From Crossaster papposus (taxonomy: Eukaryota > Echinodermata > Asteroidea > Velatida > Solasteridae), in NCBI GenBank assembly GCA_037893245.1, contig JBAIAA010000506.1:1797001-1861000 (forward strand): DNA of 64,000 nt, in the 5' to 3' direction. Below, in pieces: positions 1 to 11,708 of the stretch. Numbering within the stretch: the stretch's first letter is position 1; the number at the start of each line of letters is the position of its first letter. The translations under genes were made by a program, and so were the position numbers. The notes beneath the pieces are model-generated. The model was not told the origin of the DNA, searched no databases, and saw only the letters and a list, made by a program, of their open reading frames with translations.

Positions 1-64
1 GCACACTTCTTTCCCCTAACATATTTAACTCGAGGGCTTGTTCCGACATCAGGTGTCTATTTCT

Positions 65-192
65 GTCCTGAAATTATCATTTTTGACATCATTTTTGACA
101 TCATTTTTTATATCATTTTTTACATCATTTTTTACATCATTTTTTACATCATTTTTTACATCATTTTTGACTGTAAGACTGAAAATTTATAA
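65..192 (+). repeat. 12-bp minisatellite module, mixed G/T subtypes
   Basis: A typical spacer module: left linker from GTCCTGAAATTATCA, seven 12-bp units (two TTTTTGACATCA, one TTTTTTATATCA, four TTTTTTACATCA), a partial unit TTTTTGACTG, and a right linker ending ATTTATAA that passes into the next monomer. G-type units come first and T-type units last, an order repeated in many modules of the left half. Confidence 0.9.
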
Positions 193-426
193 TGCACACT
201 TCTTTCCCTTAACATATTTAACTCGAGGGCTTGTTCCGACATCAGGTGTCTATTTCTGTCCTGAAATTATCCTTTTTGACATCATTTTTGACATCATTTT
301 TGACATAATTTTTGACATCATTTTTGACATCATTGTTTACATCATTTTTTACATCATTTTTTACATCATTTTTGACTGTAAGACTGAAAATTTAAAATGC
401 ACACTTCTTTCCCTTAACATATTTAA

Positions 427-477
427 CTCGAGGGCTTGTTCCGACATCAGGACACTTATTTCCCTTTACATATTTAA
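427..477 (+). repeat. 51-bp deletion monomer
   Basis: CTCGAG to CTCGAG is 51 bp instead of 67. CATCAGG is joined directly to ACACTT, so 16 bp (TGTTTATTTCTTATGC) are missing. The same junction recurs near 2,870, 3,424, 5,798, 6,534, 8,124, 10,384, 11,106 and in later higher-order copies. It usually follows a 12-bp module, so this shortened monomer is a fixed component of the higher-order unit. Confidence 0.9.
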
Positions 478-1088
478 CTCGAGGGCTTGTTCCGACATCA
501 TGTGTCTATTTCTGTCCTGAAATTATCATTTTTGACATCATTTTTGACATCATTTTTGACATCATTTTTGACATCATTTTTGACATCATTTTTGAATGTA
601 AGACTGAAAATTTATAATGCACACTTCTTTCCCTTAACATATTTAACTCGAGGGCTTGTTCCGACATCAGGTGTCTATTTCTGTCCTGAAATTATCATTT
701 TTGACATCATTTTTTACATCATTTTTGACATCATTTTTGACTGTAAGACTGAACATTTATAATGCACACTTCTTTCCCTTAACATATTTAACTCGAGGGC
801 TTGTTCCGACATCAGGTGTCTATTTTTGTCCTGAAATTTGTCATTTTTGACATCATTTTTGACATCATTTTTGACATCATTTTTTAATGTAAGACTAAAA
901 ATTTATAAAGCACACTTCTTTCCCTTAACATATTTAACTCGAGGGCTTGTTCCGACATCAGGTGTCTATTTCTGTCCTGAAATTATCATTTTTGACATCA
1001 TTTTTTACATCATTTTTTATATCATTTTTTACATCATTTTTTACATCATTTTTTACATCATTTTTGACTGTAAGACTGAAAATTTATA

Positions 1089-1757
1089 ATGCACACTTCT
1101 TTCCCTTAACATATTTAACTCGAGGGCTTGTTCCGACATCAGGTGTTTATTTCTTATGCACACTTCTTTCCCTTTACATATTTAACTCGAGGGCTTGTTC
1201 CGACATCAGGTGTTTATTTCTTATGCACACTTCTTTCCCTTTACATATTTAACTCGAGGGCTTGTTCCGACATCAGGTGTTTATTTCTCATGCACACTTC
1301 TTTCCCTTTACATATTAAACTCGAGGGCTTGTTCCGACATCAGGTGTTTATTTCTTATGCACACTTCTTTCCCTTAACGTATTTAACTCGAGGGCTTGTT
1401 CCGACATCAGGTGTTTATTTCTTATGCACACTTCTTTCCCTTTACATATTTAACTCGAGGTCTTGTTCAGACATCGGGGGTTTATTTCTTATGCACACTT
1501 CTTTCCCTTAACATATTTAACTCGAGGGCTTGTTCCGTCATCAGGTGTTTATTTCTTATGCACACTTCTTTCCCTTTACATATTTAACTCGAGGGCTTGT
1601 TCCGACCTCAGGTGTTTATTTCTGATGCACACTTCTTTCCTTTTACATATTTAACTCGAGGGCTTGTTCCGACATCAGGTGTTTATTTCTTATGCACACT
1701 TCTTTCCCTTTACATATTTAACTCGAGGGCTTGTTCCGACATCAGGTGTTTATTTAT
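1089..1757 (+). repeat. Run of ten 67-bp monomers
   Basis: Ten monomers at exact 67-bp spacing lie between two 12-bp modules. Individual members carry marks reused elsewhere: an ACGTATTT variant near 1,377, a CAGACATCGGGGG variant near 1,470, CCGTCATC near 1,534, CCGACCTC near 1,600 and CTTTCCTTTTAC near 1,645. The same ordered set returns at 4,143-4,810, which shows that the whole run, not single monomers, was duplicated. Confidence 0.93.
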
Positions 1758-1953
1758 GTCCTGAAATTATCATTTTTGACATTATTATTGACATCATTTT
1801 TGACATCATTGTTGACATCATTTTTGACATCATTTTTGACATCATTTTTGACTGTAAGACTGAACATTTATAATGCACACTTCTTTCCCTTAACATATTT
1901 AACTCGAGGGCTTGTTCCGACATCAGGTGTCTATTTCTGTCCTGAAATTATCA

Positions 1954-2113
1954 TTTTTGACATCATTTTTGACATCATTTTTGACATCATTTTTGACATC
2001 ATTTTTGACATCATATTTGACATCATTTTTGACATCGTTTTTGACATCATTTTTGACATCATTTTTGACATCATTTTTGACATCATTTTTGACATCATTT
2101 TGACATCATTTTC
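1954..2113 (+). repeat. Long 12-bp minisatellite array
   Basis: About 13 tandem TTTTTGACATCA units with internal marks: one CATATTTGACATC (T to A), one GACATCG, and near the 3' end an 11-bp unit (one T lost) followed by TTTTCGACTG. These marks recur in the same order at 5,007-5,177, 7,128-7,310, 12,414-12,596, 24,892-25,074 and 25,180-25,362, so the array is copied as a block and its unit count then changes slightly. Confidence 0.93.
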
Positions 2114-2513
2114 GACTGTAAGACTGAAAATGTATAATGCACACTTCTTTCCCTTAACATATTTAACTCGAGGGCTTGTTCCGACATCAGGTGTCTATTT
2201 CTGTCCTGAAATTATCATTTTTGACATCATTTTTGACATCATTTTTGACATCATTTTTGAATGTAAGACTGAAAATTTATAAAGCACACTTCTTTCCCTT
2301 AACATATTTAACTCGAGGGCTTGTTCCGACATCAGGTGTCTATTTCTGTCCTGAAATTATCATTTTTGACATTATTTTTGACATCATTTTTTATATCATT
2401 TTGTACATCATTTTTTACATCATTTTTTACATCATTTTTTACATCATTTTTGACTGTAAGACTGAAAATTTATAATGCACACTTCTTTCCCTTAACATAT
2501 TTAACTCGAGGGC

Positions 2514-3071
2514 TTGTTCCGACATCAGGTGTCTATTTCTGTCCTGAAATTATCATTTTTGACATCATTTTTGACATCATTTTTGACTGTAAGACTGACA
2601 ATTTCTAATGCACACTTCTTTCCCTTTACATATTTAACTCGAGGGCTTGTTCCGACATCAGGTGTCTATTTCTGTCCTGAAATTATCATTTTTGACAAAA
2701 TTTTTGACATAATTTTTGGCATAATTTTTGACATCATTCTTGACATCATTTTTTACATCATTTTTTACATCATTTTTTACATCATTTTTGACTGTAAGAC
2801 TGAAAATTTAAAATGCACACTTCTTTCCCTTAACATATTTAACTCGAGGGCTTGTTCCGACATCAGGACACTTCTTTCCCTTTACATATTTAACTCGAGG
2901 GCTTGTTCCGACATCATGTGTCTATTTCTGTCCTGAAATTATCATTTTTGACATCATTTTTGACATCATTTTTGACATCATTTTTGACATCATTTTTGAC
3001 ATCATTTTTGAATGTAAGACTGAACATTTATAATGCACACTTCTTTCCCTTAACATATTTAACTCGAGGGC
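2514..3071 (+). repeat. 558-bp tandem duplication, copy 1
   Basis: Contains a 67-bp monomer, a short 12-bp module, a module starting with degenerate 12-mers (GACAAAATT, GACATAATT, GGCATAATT), a 51-bp deletion monomer and a CATCATGTG-type monomer. The same order and variants follow 558 bp downstream, with at least one substitution (ATATTTAACTC here, ATATTTTACTC near 3,192). The phase of the boundary is arbitrary. Confidence 0.9.
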
Positions 3072-3629
3072 TTGTTCCGACATCAGGTGTCTATTTCTGT
3101 CCTGAAATTATCATTTTTGACATCATTTTTGACATCATTTTTGACTGTAAGACTGACAATTTCTAATGCACACTTCTTTCCCTTTACATATTTTACTCGA
3201 GGGCTTGTTCCGACATCAGGTGTCTATTTCTGTCCTGAAATTATCATTTTTGACAAAATTTTTGACATAATTTTTGGCATAATTTTTGACATCATTCTTG
3301 ACATCATTTTTTACATCATTTTTTACATCATTTTTTACATCATTTTTGACTGTAAGACTGAAAATTTAAAATGCACACTTCTTTCCCTTAACATATTTAA
3401 CTCGAGGGCTTGTTCCGACATCAGGACACTTCTTTCCCTTTACATATTTAACTCGAGGGCTTGTTCCGACATCATGTGTCTATTTCTGTCCTGAAATTAT
3501 CATTTTTGACATCATTTTTGACATCATTTTTGACATCATTTTTGACATCATTTTTGACATCATTTTTGAATGTAAGACTGAACATTTATAATGCACACTT
3601 CTTTCCCTTAACATATTTAACTCGAGGGC
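3072..3629 (+). repeat. 558-bp tandem duplication, copy 2
   Basis: Second copy of the preceding unit. A single related copy occurs at about 7,772 and again at about 13,058, so the tandem doubling is specific to this part of the window. One substitution turns TTTAACTCG into TTTTACTCG near 3,192. Confidence 0.9.
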
Positions 3630-3760
3630 TTGTTCCGACATCAGGTGTCTATTTCTGTCCTGAAATTATCATTTTTGACATCATTTTTTACATCATTTTT
3701 TACATCATTTTTGACATCATTTTTGACATCATTTTTGAATGTAAGACTGACAATTTATAA

Positions 3761-4026
3761 AGCACACTTCTTTCCCTTAACATATTTAACTCGAGGGCTT
3801 GTTCCGTCATCAGGTGTTTATTTCTTATGCACATTTCTTTCCCTTTACATATTTAACTCGAGGGCTTGTTCCGACCTCAGGTGTTTATTTCTTATGCACA
3901 CTTCTTTCCCTTTACATATTTAACTCGAGGGCTTGTTCCGACATCAGGTGTTTATTTCTTATGCACACTTCTTTCCCTTTACATATTTAACTCGAGGGCT
4001 TGTTCCGACATCAGGTGTTTATTTCT
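3761..4026 (+). repeat. Run of four 67-bp monomers
   Basis: Four monomers at 67-bp spacing follow a module ending AATTTATAAAG. They carry the ordered marks CCGTCATC, GCACATTTC and CCGACCTC. The same run returns near 6,147, 8,461, 10,722, 13,747, 16,008, 18,034, 20,985 and 23,011, so it is a conserved segment of the higher-order unit. Confidence 0.92.
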
Positions 4027-4142
4027 GTCCTGAAATTATCATTTTTGACATCATTTTTTACATCATTTTTTATATCATTTTTTACATCATTTTTTTCATC
4101 ATTTTTTACATCATTTTTGACTGTAAGACTGAAAATTTATAA

Positions 4143-4810
4143 TGCACACTTCTTTCCCTTAACATATTTAACTCGAGGGCTTGTTCCGACATCAGGTGTT
4201 TATTTCTTATGCACACTTCTTTCCCTTTACATATTTAACTCGAGGGCTTGTTCCGACATCAGGTGTTTATTTCTTATGCACACTTCTTTCCCTTTACATA
4301 TTTAACTCGAGGGCTTGTTCCGACATCAGGTGTTTATTTCTTATGCACACTTCTTTCCCTTTACATATTTAACTCGAGGGCTTGTTCCGACATCAGGTGT
4401 TTATTTCTTATGCACACTTCTTTCCCTTAACGTATTTAACTCGAGGGCTTGTTCCGACATCAGGTGTTTATTTCTTATGCACACTTCTTTCCCTTTACAT
4501 ATTTAACTCGAGGTCTTGTTCAGACATCGGGGGTTTATTTCTTATGCACACTTATTTCCCTTAACATATTTAACTCGAGGGCTTGTTTCGTCATCAGGTG
4601 TTTATTTCTTATGCACACTTCTTTCCCTTTACATATTTAACTCGAGGGCTTGTTCCGACCTCAGGTGTTTATTTCTGATGCACACTTCTTTCCTTTTACA
4701 TATTTAACTCGAGGGCTTGTTCCGACATCAGGTGTTTATTTCTGATGCACACTTCTTTCCCTTTACATATTTAACTCGAGGGCTTGTTCCGACATCAGGT
4801 GTTTATTTCT
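4143..4810 (+). repeat. Run of ten 67-bp monomers (second copy)
   Basis: Repeats the marked run at 1,089-1,757 at an offset of 3,053 bp, with the ACGTATTT, CAGACATCGGGGG, CGTCATC, CCGACCTC and CCTTTTAC members in the same order. It differs by scattered substitutions, for example CACTTATTTCCC near 4,550 and TTGTTTCGTC near 4,585. Confidence 0.92.
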
Positions 4811-5006
4811 GTCCTGAAATTATCATTTTTGACATTATTATTGACATCATTTTTGACATCATTTTTGACATCATTTTTGACATCATTTTTGACATCATTT
4901 TTGACTGTAAGACTGAACATTTATAATGCACACTTCTTTCCCTTAACATATTTAACTCGAGGGCTTGTTCCGACATCAGGTGTCTATTTCTGTCCTGAAA
5001 TTATCA

Positions 5007-5177
5007 TTTTTGACATCATTTTTGACATCATTTTTGACATCATTTTTGACATCATTTTTGACATCATATTTGACATCATTTTTGACATCGTTTTTGACAT
5101 CATTTTTGACATCATTTTTGACATCATTTTTGACATCATTTTTGACATCATTTTTGACATCATTTTGACATCATTTT
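5007..5177 (+). repeat. Long 12-bp minisatellite array
   Basis: Homologous to 1,954-2,113, with one more 12-bp unit. Same internal landmarks (CATATTTGACATC, GACATCG, an 11-bp unit, TTTTCGACTG). The offset between the two copies grows from 3,053 before the array to 3,065 after it, a direct view of a one-unit gain or loss. Confidence 0.92.
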
Positions 5178-7127
5178 CGACTGTAAGACTGAAAATGTAT
5201 AATGCACACTTCTTTCCCTTAACATATTTAACTCGAGGGCTTGTTCCGACATCAGGTGTCTATTTCTGTCCTGAAATTATCATTTTTGACATCATTTTTG
5301 ACATCATTTTTGACATCATTTTTGAATGTAAGACTGACAATTTATAAAGCACACTTCTTTCCCCTAACATATTTAACTCGAGGGCTTGTTCCGACATCAG
5401 GTGTCTATTTCTGTCCTGAAATTATCATTTTTGACATCATTTTTGACATCATTTTTTATATCATTTTTTACATCATTTTTTACATCATTTTTTACATCAT
5501 TTTTTACATCATTTTTGACTGTAAGACTGAAAATTTATAATGCACACTTCTTTCCCTTAACATATTTAACTCGAGGGCTTGTTCCGACATCAGGTGTCTA
5601 TTTCTGTCCTGAAATTATCCTTTTTGACATCATTTTTGACATCATTTTTGACATAATTTTTGACATCATTTTTGACATCATTGTTTACATCATTTTTTAC
5701 ATCATTTTTTACATCATTTTTGACTGTAAGACTGAAAATTTAAAATGCACACTTCTTTCCCTTAACATATTTAACTCGAGGGCTTGTTCCGACATCAGGA
5801 CACTTATTTCCCTTTACATATTTAACTCGAGGGCTTGTTCCGACATCATGTGTCTATTTCTGTCCTGAAATTATCATTTTTGACATCATTTTTGACATCA
5901 TTTTTGACATCATTTTTGACATCATTTTTGACATCATTTTTGAATGTAAGACTGAAAATTTATAATGCACACTTCTTTCCCTTAACATATTTAACTCGAG
6001 GGCTTGTTCCGACATCAGGTGTCTATTTCTGTCCTGAAATTATCATTTTTGACATCATTTTTTACATCATTTTTGACATCATTTTTGACATCATTTTTGA
6101 CATCATTTTTGACATCATTTTTGAATGTAAGACTGAAAATTTATAAAGCACACTTCTTTCCCTTAACATATTTAACTCGAGGGCTTGTTCCGTCATCAGG
6201 TGTTTATTTCTTATGCACATTTCTTTCCCTTTACATATTTAACTCGAGGGCTTGTTCCGACCTCAGGTGTTTATTTCTTATCCACACTTCTTTCCCTTTA
6301 CATATTTAACTCGAGGGCTTGTTCCGACATCAGGTGTTTATTTCTTATGCACACTTCTTTCCCTTTACATATTTAACTCGAGGGCTTGTTCCGACATCAG
6401 GTGTTTATTTCTGTCCTGAAATTATCATTTTTGACATCATTTTTGACATCATTTTTGACTGTAAGACTGAACATTTATAATGCACCCTTCTTTCCCTTAA
6501 CATATTTAACTCGAGGGCTTGTTCCGACATCAGGACACTTCTTTCCATTTACAAATTTAACTCGAGGGCTTGTTCCGACATCAGGTGTTTATTTCTTATG
6601 CACTCTTTTTTCCCTTTACATATTTAACTCGAGGGCTTGTTCCGACATTAGGTGTTTATTTCTTATGCACACTTCTTTCCCTTAATGTATTTAACTCGAG
6701 GGCTTGTTCCGACATCAGGTGTTTATTTCTTATGCAGACTTCTTTCCCTTTACATATTTAAATCGAGGTCTTGTTCAGACATCAGGTGTTTATTTCTTAT
6801 GCACACTTCTTTCCCTTTACATATTTAACTCGAGGGCTTGTTCCGACATCAGGTGTTTATTTCTTATGCACACTTCTTTCCCTTTACATATTTAACTCGA
6901 GGGCTTCTTCCGACATCAGGTGTTTATTTCTGTCCTGAAATTATCATTTTTGACATCATTTTTGACATCATTTTTGACATCATTTTTGACATCATTTTTG
7001 ACATCATTTTTGACATCATTTTTGACTGTAAGACTGAACATTTATAATGCACACTTCTTTCCCTTAACATATTTAACTCGAGGGCTTGTTCCGACATCAG
7101 GTGTCTATTTCTTTCCTGAAATTATCA

Positions 7128-7310
7128 TTTTTGACATCATTTTTGACATCATTTTTGACATCATTTTTGACATCATTTTTGACATCATTTTTGACATCAT
7201 ATTTGACATCATTTTTGACATCGTTTTTGACATCATTTTTGACATCATTTTTGACATCATTTTTGACAATATTTTTGACATCATTTTTGACATCATTTTG
7301 ACATCATTTT
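7128..7310 (+). repeat. Long 12-bp minisatellite array
   Basis: About 15 units with the shared CATATTTGACATC and GACATCG landmarks plus a GACAATATT unit. The left linker here reads CTTTCCTGAAATT. It is followed after one 67-bp monomer by a homogeneous array of eight units (7,416-7,511) ending GAATATAAGACTG. Duplicated at 12,414-12,596. Confidence 0.92.
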
Positions 7311-8841
7311 CGACTGTAAGACTGAAAATGTATAATGCACACTTCTTTCCCTTAACATATTTAACTCGAGGGCTTGTTCCGACATCAGGTGTCTATTTCT
7401 GTCCTGAAATTATCATTTTTGACATCATTTTTGACATCATTTTTGACATCATTTTTGACATCATTTTTGACATCATTTTTGACATCATTTTTGACATCAT
7501 TTTTGACATCATTTTTGAATATAAGACTGAAAATTTATAAAGCACACTTCTTTCCCTTAACATATTTAACTCGAGGGCTTGTTCCGACATCAGGTGTCTA
7601 TTTCTGTCCTGAAATGATCATTTTTGACATTATTTTTGACATCATTTTTTATATCATTTTTTACATCATTTTTTACATCATTTTTTACATCATTTTTTAC
7701 ATCATTTTTGACTGTAAGACTGAAAATTTATAATGCACACTTCTTTCCCTTAACATATTTAACTCGAGGGCTTGTTCCGACATCAGGTGTCTATTTCTGT
7801 CCTGAAATTATCATTTTTGACATCATTTTTGACATCATTTTTGACTGTAAGACTGACAATTTCTAATGCACACTTCTTTCCCTTTACATATTTAACTCGA
7901 GGGCTTGTTCCGACATCAGGTGTCTATTTCTGTCCTGAAATTATCATTTTTGACAAAATTTTTGACATAATTTTTGGCATAATTTTTGACATCATTTTTG
8001 ACATCATTTTTTACATCATTTTTTACATCATTTTTTACATCATTTTTGACTGTAAGACTGAAAATTTAAAATGCACACTTCTTTCCCTTAACATATTTAA
8101 CTCGAGGGCTTGTTCCGACATCAGGACACTTCTTTCCCTTTACATATTTAACTCGAGGGCTTGTTCCGACATCATGTGTCTATTTCTGTCCTGAAATTAT
8201 CATTTTTGACATCATTTTTGACATCATTTTTGACATCATTTTTGACATCATTTTTGACATCATTTTTGAATGTAAGACTGAACATTTATAATGCACACTT
8301 CTTTCCCTTAACATATTTAACTCGAGGGCTTGTTCCGACATCAGGTGTCTATTTCTGTCCTGAAATTATCATTTTTGACATCATTTTTGACATCATTTTT
8401 GACATCATTTTTGACATCATTTTTGACATCATTTTTGAATGTAAGACTGACAATTTATAAAGCACACTTCTTTCCCTTAACATATTTAACTCGAGGGCTT
8501 GTTCCGTCATCAGGTGTTTATTTCTTATGCACATTTCTTTCCCTTTACATATTTAACTCGAGGGCTTGTTCCGACCTCAGGTGTTTATTTCTTATGCACA
8601 CTTCTTTCCCTTTACATATTTAACTCGAGGGCTTGTTCCGACATCAGGTGTTTATTTCTTATGCACACTTCTTTCCCTTTACATATTTAACTCGAGGGCT
8701 TGTTCCGACATCAGGTGTTTATTTCTGTCCTGAAATTATCATTTTTGACATCATTTTTTACATCATTTTTTATATCATTATTTACATCATTTTTTACATC
8801 ATTTTTTACACCATTTTTGACTGTAAGACTGAAAATTTATA

Positions 8842-9443
8842 ATGCACACTTCTTTCCCTTAACATATTTAACTCGAGGGCTTGTTCCGACATCAGGTGTT
8901 TATTTCTTATGCACACTTCTTTCCCTTTACATATTTAACTCGAGGGCTTGTTCCGACATCAGGTGTTTATTTCTTATGCACACTTCTTTCCCTTTACATA
9001 TTTAACTCGAGGGCTTGTTCCGACATCAGGTGTTTATTTCTTATGCACACTTCTTTCCCTTTACATATTTAACTCGAGGGCTTGTTCCGACATCAGGTGT
9101 TTATTTCTTATGCACACTTCTTTCCCTTTACATATTTAACTCGAGGTCTTGTTCAGACATCGGGGGTTTATTTCTTATGCACACTTCTTTCCCTTAACAT
9201 ATTTAACTCGAGGGCTTGTTTCGTCATCAGGTGTTTATTTCTTATGCACACTTCTTTCCCTTTACATATTTAACTCGAGGGCTTGTTCCGACCTCAGGTG
9301 TTTATTTCTGATGCACACTTCTTTCCTTTTACATATTTAACTCGAGGGCTTGTTCCGACATCAGGTGTTTATTTCTGATGCACACTTCTTTCCCTTTACA
9401 TATTTAACTCGAGGGCTTGTTCCGACATCAGGTGTTTATTTCT
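8842..9443 (+). repeat. Run of nine 67-bp monomers
   Basis: Homologous to the ten-monomer run at 4,143-4,810 but lacking the ACGTATTT monomer, so the offset drops from 4,700 to 4,633 inside it. This is a clean loss (or gain) of one monomer. Copied again at 14,128-14,729. Confidence 0.92.
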
Positions 9444-11708
9444 GTCCTGAAATTATCATTTTTGACATTATTATTGACATCATTTTTGACATCATTTTTG
9501 ACATCATTTTTGACATCATTTTTGACATTATTTTTGACTGTAAGACTGAACATTTATAATGCACACTTCTTTCCCTTAACATATTTAACTCGAGGGCTTG
9601 TTCCGACATCAGGTGTCTATTTCTGTCCTGAAATTATCATTTTTGACATCATTTTTGACATCATTTTTGACATCATTTTTGACATCATTTTTGACATCAT
9701 ATTTGACATCATTTTTGTCATCGTTTTTGACATCATTTTTGACATCATTTTTGACATCATTTTTGACATCATTTTTGACATCATTTTTGACATCATTTTG
9801 ACATCATTTTCGACTGTAAGACTGAAAATGTATAATGCACACTTCTTTCCCTTAACATATTTAACTCGAGGGCTTGTTCCGACATCAGGTGTCTATTTCT
9901 GTCCTGAAATTATCATTTTTGACATCATTTTTGACATCATTTTTGACATCATTTTTGAATGTAAGACTGAAAATTTATAAAGCACACTTTTTTCCCCTAA
10001 CATATTTAACTCGAGGGCTTGTTCCGACATCAGGTGTCTATTTCTGTCCTGAAATTATCATTTTTGACATCATTTTTGACATCATTTTTTATATCATTTT
10101 TTTACATCATTTTTTACATCATTTTTTACATCATTTTTTACATCATTTTTGACTGTAAGACTGAAAATTTATAATGCACACTTCTTTCCCTTAACATATT
10201 TAACTCGAGGGCTTGTTCCGACATCAGGTGTCTATTTCTGTCCTGAAATTATCCTTTTTGACATCATTTTTGACATCATTTTTTACATCATTTTTTACAT
10301 CATTTTTGACTGTAAGACTGAAAATTTAAAATGCACACTTCTTTCCCTTAACATATTTAACTCGAGGGCTTGTTCCGACATCAGGACACTTATTTCCCTT
10401 TACATATTTAACTCGAGGGCTTGTTCCGACATCATGTGTCTATTTCTGTCCTGAAATTATCATTTTTGACATCATTTTTGACATCATTTTTGACATCATT
10501 TTTGACATCATTTTTGACATCATTTTTGAATGTAAGACTGAAAATTTATAATGCACACTTCTTTCCCTTAACATATTTAACTCGAGGGCTTGTTCCGACA
10601 TCAGGTGTCTATTTCTGTCCTGAAATTATCATTTTTGACATCATTTTTTACATCATTTTTGACATCATTTTTGACATCATTTTTGACATCATTTTTGAAT
10701 GTAAGACTGAAAATTTATAAAGCACACTTCTTTCCCTTAACATATTTAACTCGAGGGCTTGTTCCGTCATCAGGTGTTTATTTCTTATGCACATTTCTTT
10801 CCCTTTACATATTTAACTCGAGGGCTTGTTCCGACCTCAGGTGTTTATTTCTTATCCACACTTCTTTCCCTTTACATATTTAACTCGAGGGCTTGTTCCG
10901 ACATCAGGTGTTTATTTCTTATGCACACTTCTTTCCCTTTACATATTTAACTCGAGGGCTTGTTCCGACATCAGGTGTTTATTTCTGTCCTGAAATTATC
11001 ATTTTTGACATCATTTTTGACATCATTTTTGACTGTAAGACTGAACATTTATAATGCACCCTTCTTTCCCTTAACATATTTAACTCGAGGGCTTGTTCCG
11101 ACATCAGGACACTTCTTTCCATTTACAAATTTAACTCGAGGGCTTGTTCCGACATCAGGTGTTTATTTCTTTTGCACTCTTTTTTCCCTTTACATATTTA
11201 ACTCGAGGGCTTGTTCCGACATCAGGTGTTTATTTCTTATGCACACTTCTTTCCCTTAATGTATTTAACTCGAGGGCTTGTTCCGACATCAGGTGTTTAT
11301 TTCTTATGCAGACTTCTTTCCCTTTACATATTTAACTCGAGGTCTTGTTCAGACATCAGGTGTTTATTTCTTATGCACACTTCTTTCCCTTTACATATTT
11401 AACTCGAGGGCTTGTTCCGACATCAGGTGTTTATTTCTTATGCACACTTCTTTCCACTTACATATTTAACTCGAGGGCTTCTTCCGACATCAGGTGTTTA
11501 TTTCTGTCCTGAAATTATCATTTTTGACATCATTTTTGACATCATTTTTGACATCATTTTTGACATCATTTTTGACATCATTTTTGACATCATTTTTGAC
11601 ATTATTTTTGACTGTAAGACTGAACATTTATAATGCACACTTCTTTCCCTTAACATATTTAACTCGAGGGCTTGTTCCGACATCAGGTGTCTATTTCTGT
11701 CCTAAAAT

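Larger units (their letters stand above)
6423..11708 (+). repeat. 5,286-bp higher-order repeat, copy 1
   Basis: Contains, in order: a short 12-bp module, a 51-bp/67-bp run with ATTTACAAATTT and AATGTATTT marks, long 12-bp arrays, the degenerate-12-mer module, the four-monomer run, a nine-monomer run (8,842-9,443), further arrays, another four-monomer run and a second 51/67 run. Every landmark I followed recurs 5,286 bp later, including rare variants such as GAAATGATCA (7,614), TTACACCATT (8,808), TTGTCATCG (9,716) and the extra-T ATTTTTTTACATC near 10,098. Boundaries are approximate. The left one is placed where CCTGAAATTA versus CCTAAAATTA stops matching. Confidence 0.9.

Noticed and set aside
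14-22. Telomere-like CCCCTAAC (also near 5,365 and 9,992)
   Set aside because: A single T to C variant of the usual CCCTTAAC in one monomer class. There is no tandem TTAGGG or CCCTAA.
184-196. TATAAT or TATA-like motif in TTTATAATGCAC at the end of each right linker
   Set aside because: It is part of the repeated linker, occurs dozens of times, and is not followed by a gene.
1954-2113. TGACATCA in the 12-bp unit resembles the CRE/ATF site TGACGTCA
   Set aside because: One mismatch at the central CpG. The short motif is expected by chance in a repeat this numerous. Nothing else suggests regulation.
7105-7296. Minus-strand frames reading Met-Met-Ser-Lys repeats (also at 12,391, 17,610, 22,587, 24,869 and others)
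   Set aside because: Reverse complement of the same 12-bp arrays. They exist only where arrays are long and have no other content.
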